Assembly: GCA_937894335.1 (NCBI GenBank) | Contig: CALCRU010000050.1 | Span: forward strand, 1 to 64,000 | DNA length: 64,000 nucleotides | Reading direction: 5' to 3' | From: an uncultured Treponema sp. | GTDB lineage: Bacteria > Spirochaetota > Spirochaetia > Treponematales > Treponemataceae | Shown: one piece after another, positions 16,940 through 24,656 of the stretch | Layout of the letters: each line of letters opens with the position of its first letter | Position numbering within the stretch: position 1 is the stretch's first letter | The notes under the pieces: model-generated | What the model was told of the DNA's origin: nothing | The model's input: the letters and a program-made list of their open reading frames with translations, nothing else | The model's database searches: none | Made by a program: the position numbers and the translations under genes

Positions 16940-17725
16940 ATGACAAAAGAAGCTACACCTCTAGAAGACCTTTCAGAAGCAATAATTGAAAAACTCAATA
17001 GCCTGCTTGATGCCAATACAAGGCTCGCTCCGATGGTAAAGCGTGACTGGCCTCCCATTATGATGGCAGTGGCCTTGGAAAAATATGAAGTAGTAAAAAC
17101 CCTTCTAGAAAGCGGAACGCCCCCTGATTCACGAAACTCAGAAGGCATTACTCCTCTCATGCTTGCAGCCCTTCTTAACCAGACAAAGATAATGAGCCTT
17201 CTAATTTCCTATGGTGCAGATGTAAACCTTCATTCCTCCAAAGGATTTTGCGCCCTAGTATACGCCACCTACGCAGGCTCTCTAGAAGCAATAAAACTTT
17301 TGCAGCAGAACGGAGCAGCCATGAGCATTTCCGTTAACCCAAAAGTACTTGATGAAAAAAAGACATTTCAGGAAGCGGTAGAATTTTACATCAGCTGCGT
17401 AACACTGGGAGGCATAGGAAACCCCAGCCTAATTTACAAAAATTGCGGAATGACCAAACAGACCTTTTCCAAAATAAGGAGCAGTCAGAAAAACTATCAC
17501 CCCAAAAAAAAAACCGCCCTGCAACTTGCAATAGGACTCCGCCTTACGCTTTTTCAGGCAGAAGACCTCCTTGCCCGAGCAGGATATTTCTTTGACGAAA
17601 ATTCCACCGTCGACAAAATCATAAAAAACCACATTTCCCACATGGATTACGACATCATGAAAATCAACATAGAAATCTACAAGGAAACCGGCGAACCATT
17701 TTTAAAGGAGAAGGAACAAATCTAA
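16940..17725 (+). CDS. Ankyrin-repeat protein with a C-terminal HTH-like domain
   Basis: Residues about 30-130 hold three ankyrin repeats (WPPIMMAVALEKYEVVKTLLESG, GITPLMLAALLNQTKIMSLLISYGADVN, GFCALVYATYAGSLEAIKLLQQNGA). Residues about 165-260 form a separate domain (NPSLIYKNCGMTKQTFSKIRS, YHPKKKTALQLAIGLRLTLFQAEDLLARAGYFF, YDIMKINIEIY). This resembles an XRE-like helical module that I know mainly as a C-terminal partner of other effector or sensor domains. The combination suggests a binding sensor or adaptor with nucleic-acid contact, but the target is unknown. The message appears leaderless. No signal peptide. Confidence 0.75.
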   Translation: MTKEATPLEDLSEAIIEKLNSLLDANTRLAPMVKRDWPPIMMAVALEKYEVVKTLLESGTPPDSRNSEGITPLMLAALLNQTKIMSLLISYGADVNLHSSKGFCALVYATYAGSLEAIKLLQQNGAAMSISVNPKVLDEKKTFQEAVEFYISCVTLGGIGNPSLIYKNCGMTKQTFSKIRSSQKNYHPKKKTALQLAIGLRLTLFQAEDLLARAGYFFDENSTVDKIIKNHISHMDYDIMKINIEIYKETGEPFLKEKEQI

Positions 17726-17820
17726 GCAAAAAAATCACAGCATTTTCTTCTCAACCATTGCCGTAAAATCGCTAAGGGAAATGTTAAAATACCGCACCAC
17801 CCTGTAATGTTGAACGATCT

Positions 17821-17943
17821 GAGAACGGAACTAAATACATTGATATTTCGTACGACTGCGAAAATCTGGCGATGCTTTTTCAAATAGCTGGAGAATATGT
17901 AGCCTATAGCAGAGCGCATGTTTTGGAAAAGTATGGAAAATAG
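17821..17943 (+). pseudogene. C-terminal fragment of an unidentified protein
   Basis: Forty codons and a stop, without a start, reading NGTKYIDISYDCENLAMLFQ and ending VLEKYGK. It has sensible protein composition but no match I recognise. It lies among other debris. Confidence 0.35.
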
Positions 17944-18316
17944 GATTTTGGTTGGCAGATAGCAGAAAACAAGATTATGGTCAGAACAGGACAACAAAGA
18001 ATTCATCAAAACCAATTGGCGTGTCTTTTTGTTTGGGATATATCAGCGGCTTTAGTCTTAATAAATTTGGTTTTGAATTAAGTTCGGAAACGGCGGCCAA
18101 ACAAGGCGACATTTTTTGCCATTTTTTTAACTATAACTTAGGCTGTTCGTTTGGAATGAAATGGACTGACAGTTTTCATTGGGAAACATGGGATTTGCGT
18201 GGAAAGTGAACAGCGGAGTAAGAATTCCATTTTCATCTTTTACAGTTCAAGCTGACATTTCATACGGAACAATTCTTGGTTTGGCAGGAACTGTTGCTGT
18301 GGATATGTATTTCTAA
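17944..18316 (+). pseudogene. Frameshifted remnant of an outer-membrane beta-barrel gene
   Basis: One frame reads IGVSFCLGYISGFSLNKF ... FGMKWTDSFHWE up to about 18185; the next frame takes over from 18188 (MGFAWKVNSGVRIPFSS) and ends with VAVDMYF and a stop at 18316. Alternating hydrophobic/polar strands and a final aromatic residue fit a barrel C-terminus. No start or signal peptide remains. Confidence 0.6.
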
Positions 18317-18451
18317 TGTAAGAGCGTTCGGCGTTGATTGGCGATGGCTTTTCACTAAGATTTATCAATATGAAAACCATTGTTTTTTGAATAATATATT
18401 TATTTGATTTTTTCATTAGATGGTTATACAATGGATAGGGAAGGTGTTCTT

Positions 18452-18787
18452 ATGAAATACACGGTGTTTGACAGTACAGGTTTTAATGAATACAAAAGCT
18501 GGCTTCACGAAGATAAATCAAAGTATGAAAAAATCAACAGTTTGATTATGTCTATTCAGCGTGATGGACCCCTAAATGGAATAGGCAAGCCAGAAGTTTT
18601 GAAAGGAAACTATAAGGGAAATTATTCAAGGCGGATTGATGATAAGAATCGCTTAATATATCAATATCAGAAAAATGATAAAACTGGTGACTCAAACACA
18701 ATAATAATTGGTTGTAAAGAACATTATAAGGGAAATGAACAAACACAAAAGCAAATGCTTATAAGCATGTTTAATCTATCAGAATAA
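18452..18787 (+). CDS. Txe/YoeB-like toxin, no recognisable antitoxin
   Basis: Txe/YoeB toxins are ribosome-dependent mRNA endonucleases. The 111-residue product matches the family: KSWLHEDKSKYEKINSLI, GIGKPEVLKGN, GNYSRRIDDKNRLIYQY and a C-terminal CKEHYKGN, where the family usually ends in HY near the catalytic His. It extends about 20 residues beyond the normal end. No YefM/Phd antitoxin gene precedes it; the 130 bp upstream is AT-rich and only a short in-frame segment (FSLDGYTMDREGVL) could be a trace of one. The start ATG 18452 has AAGG 7 nt upstream. It leads a four-gene run with 17-, 42- and 23-bp gaps; the next gene could supply immunity, but nothing shows it. Confidence 0.8.
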   Translation: MKYTVFDSTGFNEYKSWLHEDKSKYEKINSLIMSIQRDGPLNGIGKPEVLKGNYKGNYSRRIDDKNRLIYQYQKNDKTGDSNTIIIGCKEHYKGNEQTQKQMLISMFNLSE

Positions 18788-18803
18788 TAGGGAGAAAATA
18801 AAA

Positions 18804-19493
18804 ATGGATAAAAACGAAAACATAAAAAACTACAAAGATGAACTGCAAAAGAAAACTTCAAACTATATGAGCATAATGGATGAATGGGGAACCTCTTTTT
18901 TTTATGAAAAGCATATAGTTGAGCGAGAAAAATTACATTACCTTGCAATGGAATGTATAAATAAGATTCTTCCGTTAGAATTAAAAATTTTCGTAAGAAA
19001 TTTATGCGCTAACACACTCGGATATCCTGATGAACCCATATTTTACAAAGCTTTTGGGGATAATCCAAAAGTCGGAGACCGAATCAGCAAGACAGAACTA
19101 GAGCAAAAAGGAATTGATACAAAAGAGTTCGAAAAATTGCTTGAAATCTGGATGCTGGAAGGAAATTGTGTAGAAAAACAAACTATAGATAATGAAGAGT
19201 TCTTCTATTTAGAAGAATTATGCGAGCGAGCTGATATTACATCTGAAGAAGAGTTAGAACGATTAAATGCTTCTGTTGAATTAAAACATGTGATTTTTCA
19301 AAAAACAGATATTCCGACGGAAGAACAAGAAAAATATATACAATATGTAGATGACTTATTGTTGGGAATAACTCCTCAAAGGAAAGCGGAAATCCAGCTT
19401 CATAAATTTGCAAAAGAAATTATGGAAAATCCAGTATTTTCAAGTTTGTCAAAAGAAGCGCAGGACTTCTTAAAAGGCAAAGCAAAGATTTAG
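18804..19493 (+). CDS. Unknown acidic helical protein next to the toxin
   Basis: A soluble 229-residue protein, strongly helical and acidic (many Glu/Lys), with EEFFYLEELCERADITSEEELERLNA in the middle (an extended acidic helix). No family was recognised, and there is no signal or TM segment. It begins 17 bp after the toxin gene with a GGGAG Shine-Dalgarno, so they are likely co-expressed. It could be a nonstandard antitoxin by position only; family antitoxins are much smaller. Confidence 0.6.
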   Translation: MDKNENIKNYKDELQKKTSNYMSIMDEWGTSFFYEKHIVEREKLHYLAMECINKILPLELKIFVRNLCANTLGYPDEPIFYKAFGDNPKVGDRISKTELEQKGIDTKEFEKLLEIWMLEGNCVEKQTIDNEEFFYLEELCERADITSEEELERLNASVELKHVIFQKTDIPTEEQEKYIQYVDDLLLGITPQRKAEIQLHKFAKEIMENPVFSSLSKEAQDFLKGKAKI

Positions 19494-19535
19494 TTATAAA
19501 TAAACAATTAGAGTATTATCAGAGGTATCATAGAA

Positions 19536-20555
19536 ATGAAAATCGAAATGGGCGAATCACTGTTGCAATCTTATTTGAAATATGAAAAGGGCTGCCTTGT
19601 AACACAAACAAACTGGAAAACTTCTAGTAAATGGCAGGTTGCAGAGGAAGATTATCATACTATAAAGATTATGTTTGATACAATTCACAATCACACTGAT
19701 TTTTCTGATGTTTTTAAAACCAGTTCTTTGGAGCAGGCCTTAAGGCAAGCCGAATTAGATGTAGTTGGTATCAACAATAATAAACTCTACATGGTCGAAG
19801 TTGCCTTTCATGAAAATGGACTTCAATATGGTGACAAACAAGACACAAAAGATAGAGTCTGTAAAAAACTTCTCCGAGCTTATTTAATCGGTTTGGCTTT
19901 CTTCCCGAATTTCACTTATGAAATAATTTTTGCTTCTCCAAAAGTGAATCCTGCGACCGATGAAATCATAAAGGAATATTTCTCTATTTTAGAAAAAGAT
20001 TTTGGAGATGGAGAAAATATATCTTTCCGTTATATGGCAAATGAAGATTTTAAAGATGAAATTCTTCTTCCCACTTTAAAGTCCTCGCTGTCTGATTCTG
20101 ACACATCGGAACTTTTTTTGCGTTCTGCAAAAATGCTGGAAATTTTCAACCTGCTTGATTTCAAGAACAAATACAAAAAGGTTGCACAAACGACTTTCGG
20201 AATTTCTAAAATCGCAGAAAGCAGAAATTCAGCTGATGAAAATGCAGAATTTAATGAAATCCTCAAAGTAAAAAATCGTTTACCAAATTGGTTTAAGAAT
20301 AAAAAACAGTACAACAGCAGGATTCTCTATGCCTATCTCTGTCTTTATAGTCCTGATACAAAATTTGTTTTGTATAGTGATTTGGAAAAGGAATCTGCGC
20401 TCGGCTCTAATTTCAAGGGAAATTTTGATCAGATGAAAAATTTTGGCATGAAAAACCATGGCAAAGTTTTTGAGCAAATTGATGATAGAGTTTATTTATG
20501 GGATAAAGTCAAAGATATTGTTCTCGAACTGTACAAAAAATATAAAAATATTTAA
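19536..20555 (+). CDS. Putative PD-(D/E)XK-like nuclease-fold protein
   Basis: In the 339-residue product, residues 65-120 show the order expected of a restriction-endonuclease-like core: helix SSLEQALRQ, strand AELDVVGIN with Asp75, strand KLYMVEVAFHENG with Glu88, then helix DTKDRVCKKLLRAYLIGLAFF. The usual ExK lysine is replaced by Ala90, so either Lys101 or His92 stands in, or the domain is inactive. Residues 180-339 are helical, ending in a basic segment. No partner methyltransferase lies nearby. It is the third gene of the toxin-led run. Confidence 0.5.
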   Translation: MKIEMGESLLQSYLKYEKGCLVTQTNWKTSSKWQVAEEDYHTIKIMFDTIHNHTDFSDVFKTSSLEQALRQAELDVVGINNNKLYMVEVAFHENGLQYGDKQDTKDRVCKKLLRAYLIGLAFFPNFTYEIIFASPKVNPATDEIIKEYFSILEKDFGDGENISFRYMANEDFKDEILLPTLKSSLSDSDTSELFLRSAKMLEIFNLLDFKNKYKKVAQTTFGISKIAESRNSADENAEFNEILKVKNRLPNWFKNKKQYNSRILYAYLCLYSPDTKFVLYSDLEKESALGSNFKGNFDQMKNFGMKNHGKVFEQIDDRVYLWDKVKDIVLELYKKYKNI

Positions 20556-20578
20556 AACATCTTAAGGTGAAATAAAGC

Positions 20579-22684
20579 ATGGACGTAAAAGATGAAATCA
20601 AAACCGCAACATCATACGAAGATTGGACTTCGATTTTTATAGATGATATTCCCAATACCGAATTACCAGAAGAAAAGTACATACTTAAATGTGAAAATGT
20701 TGGAATAGCTTTCTATATATTAGGAAACATGTATTACTATGGCACATTTGCAGATCAAGATTACTCAAAGGCTTTTAGGTGTTATGCAAAGGCGACAGTG
20801 CTTGGAGAGCTGAATGCAAGAAAGTGCCTTTCTTTCATGTACTTTTATGGCGAATTTGTAGAACAGAACTATTCAAAAGCAGAGAAATTGTATATTGACA
20901 ATTATAATCCATCTGAATATGACAGCGAATTTAGATTGTTAAATAACCCTCTTCCTCTAAAAGGTCAAGATTTAAAAGATGCAGTGGAGAAAAATGATAA
21001 AAAAGCGCAACTAAGAATTGCAAAGTATTTTTTTGAAAAAAAGACACCGCAAGACAATGTCAAAGCATTTGAGTGGTACAAAATGACTGAAGAATTTGAA
21101 AATCCTGAAAGAGACAGATATATTTTATTTCATCTTTTAAAGGCTGAAGATTATACTAATGCTTATGAATGGTGTAAAAAAACAATTGAAAAAAATAATA
21201 CAGATACGAAGTATTACCTTGACAATATATGCGAACATGGAGATATAGACTATGAAAATTTAATAAAAGAAAAAAGTATATACAGGACCATGGCTGCTAA
21301 TCTTGAAGAAAATAAAAAAATGATTGAAGAAAACACTACCTATGCAAAATATTATCTTGGCTGGATGTACGAGAATGGATATGGGGTTGAAAAAGATTTA
21401 TTAAAAGCGAATGAGATATATCTAGATGTTGCTGCTGACAATAATATTTTTTCACAATATATAATTGGCCGCTTGTATTATGAAGGGACTTGCCTAGAAA
21501 AAGATTATAAAAAAGCATTTGAATGGATTGAGAAAGCCGCAGGTAATGGTTATAAAAAAGCACAATCCGACTTTGCCGATGTAAAAGCTCTTACAACACC
21601 TATTATTGCAGCCTGTAAAGATAATAATTTACAAATTGTAAAAGACTTAATAGATAAAGGCACAGATGTAAATGCAGAATACGACTTGGATATGACATAT
21701 ATTAAAAAGTTTCATAAACCTTATTTTATGTCGAAGGATAAGTTATGCATGACGCTCCTTATGTATGCCGCAAAATATAATTCTATTGATGTTGCAAAGT
21801 TTTTAATCGATTCAGGTGCTGAAATAAATATAAAACTAAAATATGAGCAAGAATTATATTTATATAGAAAAGGAAAAGTCTTTAGGAAAACACCCCTTAT
21901 GTATGCCGCAATTAATAATTCTGTTGAAGTGGCGCGGCTTTTAATTGAAAAAGGGGCGAATATAAATCTCTGCGCAATAAGTGAACATGGTAATATATCA
22001 GCATTAGAATTCGCCGTCAAAAATAATGCTGTAGATGTTGTAAAACTTATTCTTGATATGAAACTTGCAACAAGTACTACGATACTATCATATGCAGCCA
22101 AATATAACTCTGTTAGCATCGCAAAGATTGCAATAGAAAATAAAGCTATACTTGATGGAGCTCTAACTAAAGCTGTAAAAGAATATTCTACTGATGTCGT
22201 AAAACTATTAATTGATTCTGGTGTGTATTGTGGAAAAAGAATACTCGAGTATGCAATTTCACGAAATTATACGCTGATTATAAAATTACTGACAGATGCT
22301 GGTGCAAATCTAAATGATAATTCTGATAACAAAAATAGATTGCATTGGAAGAAAAATGAAATTCAGTTTGAATTTCATCCCAAAAATGAAGATACCTTCA
22401 AGCGTTTGTTTATTTTAGTTGGAGAAGCTCATAGATTTTTTTATATAAATGGCGAAGATAAACCTATTAGAAACACATGGAAAAGGGTATCTTTCTCTAT
22501 GGATACAAACTTAAAAGCGTGTATTTTTTCCTCACCACTTTATAGAGAGAACTTTTCAAAAGGGCTTTATAAAGTTAAGGTTGAGATTCCCTATTGCGAA
22601 GAGTATGAAGACTTCTCTTTAGAACAAATAAATCAAAACATAGATGAGATTTCTCGAAAAATTCTTGAGAGAAAATTCATATAG
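20579..22684 (+). CDS. Sel1-repeat plus ankyrin-repeat protein
   Basis: The 701-residue product joins two repeat scaffolds: Sel1-like repeats at about 38-110 and 255-340 (AFYILGNMYYYGTFADQDYSKA, YYLGWMYENGYGVEKDLLKA, QYIIGRLYYEGTCLEKDYKKAFEW), then ankyrin repeats at about 340-580 (TPIIAACKDNNLQIVKDLIDKGTDVN, TLLMYAAKYNSIDVAKFLIDSGAEIN, TPLMYAAINNSVEVARLLIEKGANIN, and more degenerate copies). The last 120 residues are not repeats (FHPKNEDTFKRLFILVGE). No signal peptide is seen, so it is probably cytoplasmic. Both repeat types bind proteins. The gene is very AT-rich, unlike flanking housekeeping genes, which fits recent acquisition. It is last in the toxin-led run. Confidence 0.85.
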   Translation: MDVKDEIKTATSYEDWTSIFIDDIPNTELPEEKYILKCENVGIAFYILGNMYYYGTFADQDYSKAFRCYAKATVLGELNARKCLSFMYFYGEFVEQNYSKAEKLYIDNYNPSEYDSEFRLLNNPLPLKGQDLKDAVEKNDKKAQLRIAKYFFEKKTPQDNVKAFEWYKMTEEFENPERDRYILFHLLKAEDYTNAYEWCKKTIEKNNTDTKYYLDNICEHGDIDYENLIKEKSIYRTMAANLEENKKMIEENTTYAKYYLGWMYENGYGVEKDLLKANEIYLDVAADNNIFSQYIIGRLYYEGTCLEKDYKKAFEWIEKAAGNGYKKAQSDFADVKALTTPIIAACKDNNLQIVKDLIDKGTDVNAEYDLDMTYIKKFHKPYFMSKDKLCMTLLMYAAKYNSIDVAKFLIDSGAEINIKLKYEQELYLYRKGKVFRKTPLMYAAINNSVEVARLLIEKGANINLCAISEHGNISALEFAVKNNAVDVVKLILDMKLATSTTILSYAAKYNSVSIAKIAIENKAILDGALTKAVKEYSTDVVKLLIDSGVYCGKRILEYAISRNYTLIIKLLTDAGANLNDNSDNKNRLHWKKNEIQFEFHPKNEDTFKRLFILVGEAHRFFYINGEDKPIRNTWKRVSFSMDTNLKACIFSSPLYRENFSKGLYKVKVEIPYCEEYEDFSLEQINQNIDEISRKILERKFI

Positions 22685-22706
22685 TCTATCCCCTCAAAAC
22701 AACCCC

Positions 22707-22725
22707 ATTCCCATGACTTGGGAAT
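22707..22725. promoter_or_regulatory. ATTCCC-N7-GGGAAT palindrome, copy 2
   Basis: Lies between the ends of the Sel1-ankyrin gene and the WYL gene. The position is not obviously a promoter; it could be an auxiliary site or a trace of rearrangement. Confidence 0.5.
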
Positions 22726-22743
22726 CATTTTCTTTCACAATAT

Positions 22744-23769
22744 CTACATCACCTTAATTCCATTCACCCGCGTCCTCTTTTCCAGCCAGTCGTCTAGCAG
22801 TTCTTTTGGCTCAATCGGCCAGGCTTCATCGGCCCACTTCCACACCCAGCGCTGAACGCTTATAAGTTGGTTGGTTCTAAAACTTAGAATAATTCCATCA
22901 CCGTCAGGACCGGGATTTTTTTTGTCCTTAACAATCGTCTGATTGTCTCCCCAGATTTTGTCTTGTGCGTATCGCGCGGCGTATCCGTGGAGGTGAATTT
23001 TGTAATCCAAAAATTTATCATCGCACATGCAGCCAAAGGAACCACGGGTCATTTTTCTAAAATCGTAATCTGTCGGAAGTTTAAATACTTCGTTTGTAAT
23101 CTTAAGGTTTTTAATTTTTTCCAAAGAATATCTGCGGCGCGCATGCTTTACTATGTCCAGAGCATGAAGGTTCCAGTTGCCCTCGTCAAAAATCAGTTGC
23201 CATGGTTGAACACGCCGACCCTTTGACTTCTTTTCAGCATTTGAAATGTAGTCAAATGTAATCACCCTGTTTTCCTTTAGGGCCTTGTCTATTGTGCGCC
23301 ATGTTTCTGCCGGTATTTTTCTATTGGGAGCGCCTACAAAAATTATCCTGTCGTTGTCAGGCTTTTTGTTGATTTTTATATTCTCCAGCGTAAGATCATG
23401 GTTTTCTATGGAAAGGAATTCAAAAACTTCCTGCGCCTCCTTATAAAGGGGATTTCCCTTGACCATATCCATAAGCGTTTTTATAAGCTTTGCCGCCTTT
23501 GCCGCGTTTTCATCAGTGTAAAAGCGAGGGAGGCGGTATTGTGGGTCTGTATAAAAATATCCATTAGTTTCAAAGTCAGTGTCAATTGGCGCAGCGTATT
23601 TTTTTACCAGTTCTTCTATGTCGCGAAAAAAAGAAGTTTTGCTAGTCTTAAGATTATATTTGTCCTGAAGCTCAGAAATAATTTCATTCCATTTTAGCTT
23701 TCTTCCGCTGGCAATAATTTCATCAATCGCCTGATAGCGTTTTGCTTTTTCGGTAAAGTCTACAGCCAT
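22744..23769 (-). CDS. WYL-domain transcriptional regulator
   Basis: An N-terminal winged helix (about 1-60, KRYQAIDEIIASGRKLKWNEI...KTSKTSFFRDIEEL) is followed by a WYL domain (about 140-240, ENRVITFDYIS, GRRVQPWQLIFDEGNWNLHALD, RRYSLEKIKNLKIT) and a WCX-type C-terminus (FRTNQLISVQRWVWKWADEAWPI). WYL proteins bind nucleic-acid ligands and often control defence or conflict loci. The start is ATG 23769 with GAGG 8 nt upstream. The promoter TTGACA-16-TAAAAT (minus, 23867-23840) and the palindrome at 23808-23826, near +1, suggest autoregulation. It is divergent from two small membrane protein genes. Confidence 0.88.
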   Translation of the reverse strand: MAVDFTEKAKRYQAIDEIIASGRKLKWNEIISELQDKYNLKTSKTSFFRDIEELVKKYAAPIDTDFETNGYFYTDPQYRLPRFYTDENAAKAAKLIKTLMDMVKGNPLYKEAQEVFEFLSIENHDLTLENIKINKKPDNDRIIFVGAPNRKIPAETWRTIDKALKENRVITFDYISNAEKKSKGRRVQPWQLIFDEGNWNLHALDIVKHARRRYSLEKIKNLKITNEVFKLPTDYDFRKMTRGSFGCMCDDKFLDYKIHLHGYAARYAQDKIWGDNQTIVKDKKNPGPDGDGIILSFRTNQLISVQRWVWKWADEAWPIEPKELLDDWLEKRTRVNGIKVM

Positions 23770-23807
23770 AATGTTTTCCTCATTTATCAAAACCATATTG
23801 TAAAGTT

Positions 23808-23826
23808 ATTCCCGTGCGTTGGGAAT
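23808..23826. promoter_or_regulatory. ATTCCC-N7-GGGAAT palindrome at the WYL promoter
   Basis: Sits about 14 bp downstream of the WYL -10 and overlaps a possible -35 (TTGGGA, 23819-23824) of the divergent small membrane protein gene, so one site could control both directions. Confidence 0.65.
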
Positions 23827-23839
23827 GACTTTGAAATAT

Positions 23840-23867
23840 ATTTTATATCATCAAAGAGAATTGTCAA
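23840..23867 (-). promoter_or_regulatory. Sigma-70 promoter of the WYL gene
   Basis: On the minus strand TTGACA (23867-23862), 16-bp spacer, TAAAAT (23845-23840). The -35 also survives in the remnant locus at 16866-16871. Confidence 0.65.
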
Positions 23868-23887
23868 CCATTAGGAGGTACAAGTTT

Positions 23888-24052
23888 ATGGAATTTGTAG
23901 GCATAGCAGTTAGCATGACTTTGCTTGTGTTGTTGTTTTCGTATATCGCGAACAACGATTATTGGCAAACGTTCAACAACAGCAAGTTTATTGACGAGCT
24001 TTTGAACGAAGAAAAAGAAAAAGAGTCTGTTTTTTCCATAGACGACATTTAA
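23888..24052 (+). CDS. Small single-pass membrane protein (54 residues)
   Basis: An N-terminal hydrophobic helix (FVGIAVSMTLLVLLFSYIA) is followed by an acidic cytoplasmic-type tail (LLNEEKEKESVFSIDDI). The start ATG 23888 has a strong AGGAGG. No family recognised. It is divergent from the WYL gene and 48 bp before another small membrane protein gene, so the two may act together under WYL control. Confidence 0.6.
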   Translation: MEFVGIAVSMTLLVLLFSYIANNDYWQTFNNSKFIDELLNEEKEKESVFSIDDI

Positions 24053-24100
24053 TAAATGAAAGTGTTTGGAAGCTTACATAATTTTTAGGAGGTCTTAATT

Positions 24101-24454
24101 ATGGATGAAGTGAGATTTGTGCATAGGGAAGAAACTTTTAACGATGTCGCCGTTCGCGAGCTTGCAAAAAGTCAGGCAAAATGTTTATGTTTTTTGCAAT
24201 TTAAACGTTGCGTCAAAGAAAAGTGCATAAATTGCGCGTCGGGACAGAGAATAAGAAACTGTAAAAATTGCATGAATGATTATGACAGGGAACGGCTTAA
24301 CAATTATACCTCGGAGTATTACATCATATATTCAAGAAATCCAATGGCATGGATGAGCCACAAGCAGTTTGTAAGGTCATATAACAGGTTTGTGTTTGTC
24401 CTGATTTTTTTTATTTTTTTAATTCTTGGCTCAATAGGATTGGCGGCGTTGTAA
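24101..24454 (+). CDS. Cysteine-rich small protein with a C-terminal membrane anchor
   Basis: The 117-residue product has eight Cys in the first half (CLCFLQFKRC, CINCASGQRIRNCKNC), arranged in CxxC-like pairs that could bind zinc or iron-sulfur, and a C-terminal TM helix (FVFVLIFFIFLILGSIGLAAL). This is a tail-anchored topology. A very strong TTAGGAGG Shine-Dalgarno precedes the ATG. No family recognised. Confidence 0.6.
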   Translation: MDEVRFVHREETFNDVAVRELAKSQAKCLCFLQFKRCVKEKCINCASGQRIRNCKNCMNDYDRERLNNYTSEYYIIYSRNPMAWMSHKQFVRSYNRFVFVLIFFIFLILGSIGLAAL

Positions 24455-24515
24455 GGGAGCGCGCAGGCTGATAGGATTGAAATACTGCAAAAAGACGGAT
24501 TACGCGCCCATCAGT

Positions 24516-24652
24516 TCATACTTTTTCAAAAATAGGACATTGCGGGATTGGAATATCACATTCATAACATTGAGTCAAAATATTTTCCCATTCCCGCGCA
24601 ATTGACGGATCATAGAGAGACTGATTACTGAGTGCTTGAGGCAAAGTAAATC
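24516..24652 (-). pseudogene. C-terminal gene fragment of unknown origin
   Basis: An open minus-strand stretch of 44 codons with a plausible protein end (SLYDPSIAREWENILTQCYE ... CPIFEKV) but no start. It fills most of the gap between the Cys-rich gene and the flavin reductase and marks the right edge of the accessory region. Confidence 0.35.
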
Positions 24653-24656
24653 ATCC

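Larger units (their letters stand above)
17726..18451. other. Gene-free stretch of decayed coding fragments
   Basis: Between the ankyrin gene and the toxin gene no intact gene is seen. It contains a fragment ending at 17943, a frameshifted barrel remnant (17944-18316) and about 130 bp of AT-rich sequence before the toxin start. Confidence 0.6.
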
